Assembly: GCA_903994455.1 (NCBI GenBank)
Contig: CAJEXI010000002.1
Location: 114,330-178,329, forward strand
From: an uncultured Chlorobiaceae bacterium
Lineage (GTDB): Bacteria > Bacteroidota > Chlorobiia > Chlorobiales > Chlorobiaceae
Direction: 5' to 3'
DNA: 64,000 nt
Part shown: in pieces, positions 36,891 to 44,643 of the stretch
Position numbering within the stretch: the stretch's first letter is position 1
Layout of the letters: every line of letters starts with the position of its first letter
Translations under genes and position numbers: made by a program
Notes under the pieces: generated by a model
Told to the model about the DNA's origin: nothing
The model's database searches: none
Seen by the model: only the letters and a program-made list of their open reading frames with translations

Positions 36891-38373
36891 TCCCGAGACT
36901 CTCAAATTGTTTGTCAATCATAGCCTGAGTCGGATTACCACAGCTCAATGCCCATTCCCCCAGTTGCAACAGTGTCGCTCTTGAGGGATACTTTATAAGC
37001 CGCAAATCAGTCGCGTTAACCTGAGTATGACCATTGAAACGCCTGAAGTTTTCATCAACTGCGGTTGTATTCAGAAAAACGGTCAGGCCATAAGCGAGAG
37101 CTTCGGGCAAACCGTGCTTCTCTTCATGAAAAACATTCAGGTGATTCTCGAAACCTATCCCATCAAGACCGGGAAAATTGTCGGGGCGAACTATCCCGGC
37201 CACAACTCTTCGTTTCTCCTCTTTTGATGAAAACCGGCGAACAACACAATAAAAGCCATTCGGAAAGAGCCACTTTTCAGTATCAGCATTTCGGTGAAGT
37301 GCATTGGGCTTTTTCGACTCCTGTTTTGGCCAATCTAACGACCATCCCTGAATATGACAGGGATACAGTAACGGAACTGTTCCAGACCCATGCATCATGC
37401 TCAAGTGAGCTTTAAGCCTGAAGTCAACAACAGGGCCGGTCGAAACATTGACGCCAATACCCTGCAACGTACAACAAACAGAGGCTGATTGCTCAATAAC
37501 ATTACACTCATTCGATGTTGGAACATGAATAAAGCGCTCAGGATCGTCAGGCATCACAATACGGTCGTAATGATGCTGATAAGTACATAAATCACTGAAG
37601 CTGTCATCAGTCGAAGTGGTAACAGTTACCTCACCCTGCGGGGAACCACGCTCCAGCATGATAATAATGTTCTCCTGAAGCACATCATCATCCTTGAATG
37701 CCTTGTTTCTTGAAGCGAACAAATGGATATGCCGAAGAGCCGCACGCTCAAGAACATACTCGCGAAACGGCCGATAATAGGGCCCATTACAAAAACTCCT
37801 CGGTATAATGGCAACAAGCTGACCTCGCTCTTCCAGAAGCAATAAGGCCAATGCAACAAATGCCGAATAAAGATTGACCGTTTCAATACCTGCTTGCCGC
37901 AATGCTGCACGATGTGGGGAATCGCTCCGTATCTTCTTGTATGGCGGGTTAAGAATGGCATGGGTATATTTCGGAAGAACTTCAGCAAAGATGCTCCCAG
38001 TAATTGAGTTTACCGCAGCTTCAATGAAGTCATCGCTCCAGACTCTTAACTTGATATCCAGATGCTTACCGAAGTTTTCAGGAAGCTGGTTCAAAAATGG
38101 GTGCAACTTTTCGTCAATCTCAAACGCATCAATCGCGATCTGCTGAAGGTCGAAGTCTCCTGAAACCATTCGCTGCAAAAACGCAGAGGAGAGTGAGCCA
38201 ACTCCTGCCCCGGCATCAAGAAGCTGGCATTTGTTCTTTATTGTTCGATCAAACAGGCCTGCCATAAACCAGGCGATTCGTGCTGGAGTAAAAAACTGCC
38301 CAAGTTCCGACTTTTTTTTTGCGGCAGTTGATTTCGAGACCTTAAGCCTTACTTGTTCAATCGTGGATAACAA
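36841..38373 (-). CDS. N6-adenine DNA methyltransferase (Eco57I/PstI type), orphan
   Basis: A 510-residue methylase: KSELGQFFTPARIAWFMAGL, the SAM motif LLDAGAGVGSLSSAF (52-66), NPPYKKIRSD (142-151), and a target-recognition region with SNECNVIEQSASVCC. The last ~18 residues (GICHGFSEPFCYGMVSL) are read-through into endonuclease remnant sequence; the native end was nearer LGI. The methylase domain is complete. The partner REase is gone (see 36717). Left alone, it may act as a solitary epigenetic methylase or an anti-restriction factor. Confidence 0.82.
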   Translation of the reverse strand: MLSTIEQVRLKVSKSTAAKKKSELGQFFTPARIAWFMAGLFDRTIKNKCQLLDAGAGVGSLSSAFLQRMVSGDFDLQQIAIDAFEIDEKLHPFLNQLPENFGKHLDIKLRVWSDDFIEAAVNSITGSIFAEVLPKYTHAILNPPYKKIRSDSPHRAALRQAGIETVNLYSAFVALALLLLEERGQLVAIIPRSFCNGPYYRPFREYVLERAALRHIHLFASRNKAFKDDDVLQENIIIMLERGSPQGEVTVTTSTDDSFSDLCTYQHHYDRIVMPDDPERFIHVPTSNECNVIEQSASVCCTLQGIGVNVSTGPVVDFRLKAHLSMMHGSGTVPLLYPCHIQGWSLDWPKQESKKPNALHRNADTEKWLFPNGFYCVVRRFSSKEEKRRVVAGIVRPDNFPGLDGIGFENHLNVFHEEKHGLPEALAYGLTVFLNTTAVDENFRRFNGHTQVNATDLRLIKYPSRATLLQLGEWALSCGNPTQAMIDKQFESLGICHGFSEPFCYGMVSL

Positions 38374-38477
38374 TGTCGAACCTCCTGTTTAGCATTTACA
38401 CTCTGAAAACCTGTCATGCACAGTAAGGTATAACATCAAGCGCATAACGATTCTTTCGCTTCGTGATAGCAAAGCCT

Positions 38478-39113
38478 CTACCTGATAAAACTGGTAAACA
38501 CTTTACTGACAGCTTCCGGCCCTGGAACTGAAACCTTCGTCTCCTCCCGCATCTTCAGCAGCCACGCCATGTTTCTGCCGAGCACCTCCATAATCTGCAC
38601 CCCTTCGGCATCCTGCAACGCTTCGCCCGGCGCTCTTCCATGTGTTATGTTCCAGTAATTGGAGGTGGCAAGAATCATCTCTGAATAGGTCAGATAGTGG
38701 TTCAGGCTGTCATAAGTAGATGAACCTCCGGTACGACGAACCGCCACAACCGCAGCCGCCACCTTTTGACGAAACAGCCCGCCATTGCAGCCTGCCACCA
38801 TAAAGGCACGGTCGAGAAAAGATTTCATGGTGCCCGCAATACCTGCAAAATAGACCGGTGAAGCAATAATAAGACCATCCGCCTCTTTCATTGATTGAAT
38901 GGAATCATTTACCGAGTCACTGGTGATACTGCATTTCTCGTCCCTGTTTTTGGCACATGCTCCACAAGCCATGCAACCCCTGATAGCCTGGTTACCTGTT
39001 TGTAGAATCTGAAAGTCGATACCGCTCTCCTGCAATTGCTGGCCAACTCCCGTCAGCGCATAAAAAGTGTTCCCCTCTTTCCGGGGGCTTCCGTTAATTG
39101 CTATAACTTTCAT
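38478..39113 (-). CDS. Flavodoxin-fold FMN/iron-sulfur flavoprotein reductase
   Basis: A 211-residue protein with IAINGSPRKEGNTFYALTGV (FMN phosphate loop), the cysteine cluster CMACGACAKNRDEKC (4Fe-4S-like) and SPVYFAGIAGTMKSFLDRAF. Such NADPH-dependent FMN reductase-like proteins transfer electrons in anaerobes. It stands alone between the methylase and a short membrane protein. No lesion is seen. Confidence 0.82.
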   Translation of the reverse strand: MKVIAINGSPRKEGNTFYALTGVGQQLQESGIDFQILQTGNQAIRGCMACGACAKNRDEKCSITSDSVNDSIQSMKEADGLIIASPVYFAGIAGTMKSFLDRAFMVAGCNGGLFRQKVAAAVVAVRRTGGSSTYDSLNHYLTYSEMILATSNYWNITHGRAPGEALQDAEGVQIMEVLGRNMAWLLKMREETKVSVPGPEAVSKVFTSFIR

Positions 39114-39248
39114 TATTCAATATCCTTTTATTAGTTAACAGTTAAACGCCAATATCAGAGTTCATGAATTTCACGACAACACGGTTCAAGTCAAAAGAGC
39201 AGGTTCTGTAACGCCCTCGGACTCAAGAACATCCATGATGTCACCCTC

Positions 39249-39683
39249 TCACCTCGTCTCTGACTGCTGTTGTTCTACCAGATATTTTGCCAATTCCGGC
39301 CAGAATCGGAGCATTTGCCGACGATCCAATTGTTCAATCCCTTTACCATACCGCTCTTGAACAAATTTCTTCACGAGGGGGAAATCTTTTGCCGCCTGGA
39401 GGTCGCGATTACGGATGATTTCAGCAAGTTCCGTAAATTTTTTGGTGGCAGAAGCTTTGTCTCGCTGGACGCTGGAAGTGGATGATTTGTTTTTCTCAAC
39501 AGTCACGGCATTAACCTGACTCCTGTTGTCCTGCACAGAAGGGGGACTTTGCACCGTTGGCATCATAATAACCTTTTGCTTCTCTGCATTTGATGACCCA
39601 TACCGGTTAATAAGAATCGGCAGAACGGCTGCAAAAATGGTAACCACTCCGCCAATAAGCGCGATTTTGATCTCAGTTTTCAT
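39249..39683 (-). CDS. Membrane-anchored hypothetical protein
   Basis: I prefer ATG 39683 (MKTEIKIALIGGVVTIFAAV) over 39743, since it begins with the single N-terminal membrane helix. A Ser/Asn/Val-rich linker and a helical, charged C-terminus (FTELAEIIRNRDLQAAKDFP, RRQMLRFWPELAKYLVEQQQ) follow. No family is recognised. Confidence 0.6.
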   Translation of the reverse strand: MKTEIKIALIGGVVTIFAAVLPILINRYGSSNAEKQKVIMMPTVQSPPSVQDNRSQVNAVTVEKNKSSTSSVQRDKASATKKFTELAEIIRNRDLQAAKDFPLVKKFVQERYGKGIEQLDRRQMLRFWPELAKYLVEQQQSETR

Positions 39684-39921
39684 CGTTATGCATCCTTGAG
39701 GTAAGACAGAAAAAAAACTCCCCCGCAAGATAATAAAAAACAATGATCTGAAAGGCGGGGCACAAAAGCATCACGCAATCAGGCAAAAACAGCATATCAA
39801 GCTTTTCAGGATCTTTTTTCTGGCAGGGAAACATTCAGCAGGCTTTCAAATCATGTCGCTTCCAGTAAAAGTGTGTTCCGTGTCAAATTTTGGTCGCCGC
39901 GCCTCTTCTGAATCACCAGTT

Positions 39922-40149
39922 TCAATCGTGACCGGGATAGGCCATTGCCCATACCAGCGCAACGATCCAGCCAATACCGCTCCATCCGAGAAGAATATTC
40001 AGGGTAAGAATCGCTCCTTTGCTGTGATGTGTTCTCTTGAACGCCACAACGGATGGAATAAAATACGCTGCCACGAAGAAGACCATAAGCAGAAAGGATA
40101 CAACCGGCGAGGAATGAGACCAATGCCAGGAATAACTATAATCCATCAT
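39922..40149 (-). CDS. Superinfection immunity-type small membrane protein
   Basis: A 75-residue protein with two TM helices (VVSFLLMVFFVAAYFIPSVV and LTLNILLGWSGIGWIVALVW), separated by AFKRTHHSKGAIL. It matches the T4 Imm-like/TM2 superinfection immunity family: NILLGWSGIGWIVALVWA is its signature. In phage T4 Imm blocks DNA entry; in chromosomes the role is unclear. Confidence 0.7.
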   Translation of the reverse strand: MMDYSYSWHWSHSSPVVSFLLMVFFVAAYFIPSVVAFKRTHHSKGAILTLNILLGWSGIGWIVALVWAMAYPGHD

Positions 40150-40253
40150 AGAGATTTTTGATTACCAGAAGCGCAGATGACCGCCTTACAAGAAATTACT
40201 GCAATATAAAACAAATCCTCATTTTCCAAGGCGAACAACACTTTGCTACCGAC

Positions 40254-40955
40254 CTATCGGCCCTCCCCTGCCTCTTCATGCGTACGACCATCGCGAATAT
40301 GGTAGATCCGCTTGAAAGTGGGGATGATTTTTTCGTCGTGGGTGACAATGATAATGGCCGTCTCATACTGACGCGCCATGTCGTTGAGGATGGCAATCAC
40401 CGCAAGCGCACGCTGGCTGTCGAGCGGGGCGGTCGGTTCATCGGCAAGGATGACCGGCGGATGGTTGACGAGCGCCCGGGCAATGGCAACCCGCTGCTGC
40501 TCACCGCCGGAGAGCTGCGCAGGCATAGCCTTGGCACGATGGCCAACATCGAGCGCCTCCAGCAGCTCCATCGCCCGTTTGCGGGCCGCGCCGTTCCGCT
40601 CACCGGCCAGCATCGGCAGCAGCGCAACATTATCCACCACATCGAGAAAGGGAATCAGGTAGGGTGCCTGAAAGACAAAGCCGATTTTATCGCGCCGGAG
40701 AGCCCGGAGATCCCTGATTTTCCAGCCGTTGTCGTAGATCATCTCCTCCCCCAGTCGCATTCTTCCTGCGGATGGTTCGATAACGGCACCAAGGCATTTC
40801 AGGAGCGTGCTTTTCCCTGAGCCTGAGGGGCCGACAAGCCCGACAACCTCTGCCGGAGCAACCTGCATGTCAACCCCCTTCAGAGCATCAACAAGGGTAT
40901 CACCACTGCCGTACCGCTTCTGTAATCCCTCAATCACAATGCCATTGCCCGACAT
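40254..40955 (-). CDS. ABC transporter ATP-binding protein (DevA/MacB type)
   Basis: A 233-residue ATPase with Walker [19 protein letters not shown]-loop [14 protein letters not shown], signature [20 protein letters not shown], Walker [15 protein letters not shown] and H-loop IIIVTHDEK. It lies 1 bp after the permease and closes the four-gene operon from 43965. The complete signature is the reference for the deleted motif at 34050. It likely powers export through the 40957 permease with the 42156 adaptor. Confidence 0.88.
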   Translation of the reverse strand: MSGNGIVIEGLQKRYGSGDTLVDALKGVDMQVAPAEVVGLVGPSGSGKSTLLKCLGAVIEPSAGRMRLGEEMIYDNGWKIRDLRALRRDKIGFVFQAPYLIPFLDVVDNVALLPMLAGERNGAARKRAMELLEALDVGHRAKAMPAQLSGGEQQRVAIARALVNHPPVILADEPTAPLDSQRALAVIAILNDMARQYETAIIIVTHDEKIIPTFKRIYHIRDGRTHEEAGEGR

Positions 40956-40956
40956 C

Positions 40957-42159
40957 TCAACCTCCTATTGCTTCAGCAGGATCGACCTTGAGCGCTGCTG
41001 TAATGGCAAGAATACTGGCAAGAACCGAAATCACCATGACGATGATGAAACCACGAATGGCATCGCCGGGTTCAAGCAGCACATATCTTGGAAAAAATGG
41101 AGACCAGAGCGTTGCGGCAATCTTTCCAACCACAAAGCCAATGGCTCCAAGCCCGATCGCCTGCTGAAGAATCATGCTGGCAATCACACGGTTTCTGGTT
41201 CCAATCAGCTTCAGTACCGCAATCTCCCGGATCTTTGCCATCGTCATGGTATAGATGATGAAAGCGACAATCGCCGCACTGACAATGGAGAGAATGACCA
41301 GAAACATGCCGATCTGTTTGGCCGATGTTGCAATGAGCTTGTCGACAAGAATCGTCCGCATCTGTGAGCGGGTATAGACCTGAAGCCGCTGCCAGCGTTG
41401 AATATTCTTTGCAACAGCTTCTGGAGCGTATCCCGGTTTCAGTTGCACGAGCACGGCATTGACAGAGAGGCTGGTGGTTTGCGACGCAACAATGGCATCG
41501 AGCAGTCCCGGCACATTTGGACGGTTAAAGGCGGGATTTTGCACCGTGCGCCGCCGCTGCTGGAGCAGCATATCGTTATCCTTGAGGAACTGCGCCTCCT
41601 GGGCTTCTTTGAGCGGAATAAACAGCATTGGATCGCCACCAGAGGAGACCATGCGCCGCGTCAACCCGACAACCCTGAATCGGTTGCGGCGGATAATCAC
41701 GGTATCGCCCAGCGCACATCCCGCTTTGACATCCGCCACAACCTCATAGTGGCCTCCCGTCAGGTGGCGACCAGCGACGAGAAAGCCCGGCTGCCCAGGC
41801 TCACCCGGCCCGCCCGGTACTACACCCACCACCATGGCTCGCACATCGCCCCCTCCATGACGCACCTGCATGGTGAGATAGGTGACATTGGCCGCACGCG
41901 CCACGCCCGCCATGCCGAGAATGCTGCGGTAACTATCATCGTAGAGGCTTGATGGTTCGGCATAAGGGCCGAGGGTTCCCTGCTGCACCACCCAGAGATC
42001 GGCTCCGCTGTTGTCGATCAGCACATTGGCATCATCAACCATGCCACGATAGATCCCGGCCATGCTCAAGGTGACCCCGATCAAAAGTCCGAGGCCAAAG
42101 CCGGTCATGAGAAAGCGCACCCACCCATGCAGTATATCCCGTCCGGCAAGGCTGATCAT
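40957..42159 (-). CDS. ABC permease, FtsX/DevC type
   Basis: A 400-residue permease with an N-terminal TM helix (RFLMTGFGLGLLIGVTLSMA), a periplasmic domain (about 40-270), and three C-terminal TM helices (MFLVILSIVSAAIVAFIIYT, SMILQQAIGLGAIGFVVG, FIIVMVISVLASILAITAAL). The start overlaps the adaptor gene by 4 bp. It belongs with the ATPase and adaptor as a tripartite exporter of the DevBCA/MacAB kind. Confidence 0.86.
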   Translation of the reverse strand: MISLAGRDILHGWVRFLMTGFGLGLLIGVTLSMAGIYRGMVDDANVLIDNSGADLWVVQQGTLGPYAEPSSLYDDSYRSILGMAGVARAANVTYLTMQVRHGGGDVRAMVVGVVPGGPGEPGQPGFLVAGRHLTGGHYEVVADVKAGCALGDTVIIRRNRFRVVGLTRRMVSSGGDPMLFIPLKEAQEAQFLKDNDMLLQQRRRTVQNPAFNRPNVPGLLDAIVASQTTSLSVNAVLVQLKPGYAPEAVAKNIQRWQRLQVYTRSQMRTILVDKLIATSAKQIGMFLVILSIVSAAIVAFIIYTMTMAKIREIAVLKLIGTRNRVIASMILQQAIGLGAIGFVVGKIAATLWSPFFPRYVLLEPGDAIRGFIIVMVISVLASILAITAALKVDPAEAIGG

Positions 42160-43352
42160 AAGAGGCTTCCTTTACCGTTCTTCCTGATAATCGTGATACG
42201 GCTTGCGGCATGTAATGCGCTTTTGCTGTAGACCACAACGCGCTCGCCGGGTTGCAGACCCGCAAGCACCTGGATATTTCCTGCCTGATCAGTTGCGCCG
42301 ATGCGAACCGGCGCAAAACGAAGAGCTGAGCCATCCACAACCCAGATGCCGAGCTGCCCATCGATTCGATGCACGCAGGCGTTGGGCACAACGGGAACCG
42401 ATTGCAGAGGCGAAAGCAGGACGTTCACCTCACACAGTTCGCCAACCGGCGGCAAAGGCTCAGGCTGCACCGTGAAAACAGCTTTGGCGAGAATCTCCTC
42501 GGTAACGCGATCAGCGAGCGGCTCCACGCGCAGCACAGAGGCCGTAAAAGTCCTCCCTGATTGGGAACGGAGCCTCACCTCCGCCGAAAGCCCAGCTTTC
42601 AGTCCGGCACTTTGCAACTGGTCGAACCGCACAGCAACCCAGAGCGTTTTTGGATCGATCATCTCAATGACGGTCTGGCCCGCCAGTACCGTGTTGCCCG
42701 GCTCAGCATCACGGCTTGTCACCAATCCATCAGTTGGCGCTACGAGCAGCAGATTGTGCCGCTGCTTTACCATACCCTGATACTCGGCCTTGACGGAAGC
42801 CAGCTCCTGACGCGCCGCGTTGACACCGGCCTGTGCTCCCGATGCAGCAGCACTGGCAACCTCCGCCTCCTGATGCTTCGCGTCCACCAATTCAGTACTC
42901 ACGGCATGAGCTTGCAGCAGCAACCCGTACCGTTTTTCCTGCGACGCGGTAAACGCCTGTTTTGCTTTGGCATCACGCAACTGCGCTTCTGCCGAAAGCA
43001 CCCCGGCCTCCGCCCGTTTGATGGCGGAATGTTGAGCGCTCAGATGCTCATCCAGATCGACCGGATCAATCTCACCAACCACCTGACCAGCCTTGACCAT
43101 ATCACCCACATCAACCGAAAGCTGCCTGACCCTGCCCGATGCAACCGATCCAATCTTGTGGGTATATCGCGCCTCAAGGGTACCGATACCAGAGAGCACT
43201 GGAATGATCGCTCTCTTTTCAACCGCAACAACCGTTACCGGCACCGGAGCCAGCGGGCCGGAGCGCAGTGCCACATAGAAGAAGAGCAGCACCAGGGGAA
43301 GCAGCACCGCCAGCAACCGGAGCATTTTTTTATTGATGGCGTTAACGTTCAT
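42156..43352 (-). CDS. Periplasmic adaptor (HlyD/MacA/DevB type)
   Basis: A 398-residue membrane fusion protein with an N-terminal anchor (MLRLLAVLLPLVLLFFYVAL), a lipoyl half-motif (GRVRQLSVDVGDMVKAGQVV), a coiled-coil hairpin (about 105-195) and a beta-barrel end (APTDGLVTSRDAEPGNTVLA, second lipoyl half). It links the inner-membrane permease to an outer-membrane channel, which is not encoded here. It overlaps the upstream TetR gene by 11 bp. Confidence 0.86.
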   Translation of the reverse strand: MNVNAINKKMLRLLAVLLPLVLLFFYVALRSGPLAPVPVTVVAVEKRAIIPVLSGIGTLEARYTHKIGSVASGRVRQLSVDVGDMVKAGQVVGEIDPVDLDEHLSAQHSAIKRAEAGVLSAEAQLRDAKAKQAFTASQEKRYGLLLQAHAVSTELVDAKHQEAEVASAAASGAQAGVNAARQELASVKAEYQGMVKQRHNLLLVAPTDGLVTSRDAEPGNTVLAGQTVIEMIDPKTLWVAVRFDQLQSAGLKAGLSAEVRLRSQSGRTFTASVLRVEPLADRVTEEILAKAVFTVQPEPLPPVGELCEVNVLLSPLQSVPVVPNACVHRIDGQLGIWVVDGSALRFAPVRIGATDQAGNIQVLAGLQPGERVVVYSKSALHAASRITIIRKNGKGSLL

Positions 43353-43965
43353 GGTTTCTCTGTTTTATGCCCCTGGCGTAAAGCGCAAAGAGCGGTTTGG
43401 CATTGCCAAGCATCACGGCAATATCACCGGCTATCATGGACTGCATCACCAACCCCTGCACCATCCCGATAAACATCACCGAAGCGGCAGCCACATCAAG
43501 ATCGGGATCGATTATTCCCTCGCCCATCCCTTTTGCGAGGAGTTTGCCAACACGGTCACTGTAATGGCGAAGCATGGTTTGAGCAATTGCCTTGGCCGCT
43601 GTGGGATCGGGGCGCTGAAGTTCAGCAAACATCATGCGCGGCGCTCCGGGATGCTTCGCCACAAAATCAATGTGCGCAGCAAACATCAGCTCAAGCGCCT
43701 CCAGTGGCGACCCGGTTGTGGCAATCACCCGGTCAATCCTGCCGAGCAGTTGAGCAGCCAACCACTCCATCACCGACTGCCATAACGCATCTTTGTTGGG
43801 GAAATGGCGGAAGAGAGCACCCTGTGTCAACTGCATCCGCTCGGCAATCTCCGCAGTGGTAATGGATGCAGGATTTTTTTCGGCAGCAAGCTCAATCACT
43901 GCCTCCACCGTCACCGCCCGCCGCTGCTCTGCTGGCAGATTTTTTATGGTTGTGTTTGTTTTCAT
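43342..43965 (-). CDS. TetR/AcrR family regulator of the export operon
   Basis: A 207-residue regulator. The N-terminal helix-turn-helix is clear (AVIELAAEKNPASITTAEIA then QGALFRHFPNKDALWQSVM). The C-terminal ligand domain is conserved in size. It is the first gene of the exporter operon, with coding overlap to the adaptor, so it most likely represses its own operon until a substrate binds. The divergent region to the right holds short palindromes. Confidence 0.87.
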   Translation of the reverse strand: MKTNTTIKNLPAEQRRAVTVEAVIELAAEKNPASITTAEIAERMQLTQGALFRHFPNKDALWQSVMEWLAAQLLGRIDRVIATTGSPLEALELMFAAHIDFVAKHPGAPRMMFAELQRPDPTAAKAIAQTMLRHYSDRVGKLLAKGMGEGIIDPDLDVAAASVMFIGMVQGLVMQSMIAGDIAVMLGNAKPLFALYARGIKQRNHER

Positions 43966-43996
43966 AGTGGTCTGGTTAGTATGATGGAAGATAGTA

Positions 43997-44030
43997 ATTG
44001 ATTACAATCTTTTATGATAAATCATGATAA
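43997..44030. promoter_or_regulatory. Possible TetR operator
   Basis: 43997-44008 is a small palindrome (attg-atta-caat), and 44012-44030 (ttatgataaatcatgataa) is an imperfect palindrome with 14 of 19 positions symmetric. Both lie 30-65 bp upstream of the tetR start, as expected of an autorepression site. Prediction only. Confidence 0.4.
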
Positions 44031-44643
44031 AAAATGGTAAGGAAAAAGAATCAAGGCTTGAAAATGGATATAATTCAGGGCAGGGTCAAGGAATATGAAT
44101 GCAGCTCCCGAAAACGTTCCATTTATTAAATTGATTTGCAGTTTTCTGCTTCAAGCTTGTTCTAATCAGATACTTCAAGTGTAAGCCATTGCATTGAAAT
44201 AAGAGCTTGGTGGGCAGAGCTGACCGAAAGCGCACTCTGCCATGTCGAATTCCAGCACAACTTGTCCACCAAAAACGATCTATCCATTCCGCACTCGCCT
44301 CCTCACCGTTCAGAGGGATTTTTCCGGTTTTTCATCACGGAAACTTTGGCCTTATTGGAAACAAAGTAAACTTAACCGTTTCTGACGGTCACGTTATGAA
44401 CACGGTTCTGCCTGTCGCAAGAACAATCCCCTGAACAATCTATTGTCTATGCATTTGCAAGCTCAATACCGAATTCAGAAGAAAATTTCCCTTTAATCCA
44501 TTGAATGCGATAATTCTACTACCACGATAAGACTTTATTTTTGTATATTTGACTAATATAAGTTTTATGAATCGCACAGGAAGGAGAATATCATACCGGC
44601 CTGTGTGTTTTTTGGCTATCTAATGCAAATACAGGAGGTAATT
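44031..44643. other. Intergenic region without a clear gene
   Basis: About 610 bp. A short open frame at 44207-44434 has no family likeness and no good ribosome site. The promoter for the repeat-protein gene should be near its right side. At 44631-44637 AGGAGGT is the ribosome site of the next gene. Confidence 0.45.

Noticed and set aside
44207..44434. 75-codon open frame in the intergenic region
   Set aside because: No ribosome site, no family likeness, and composition unlike neighbours.
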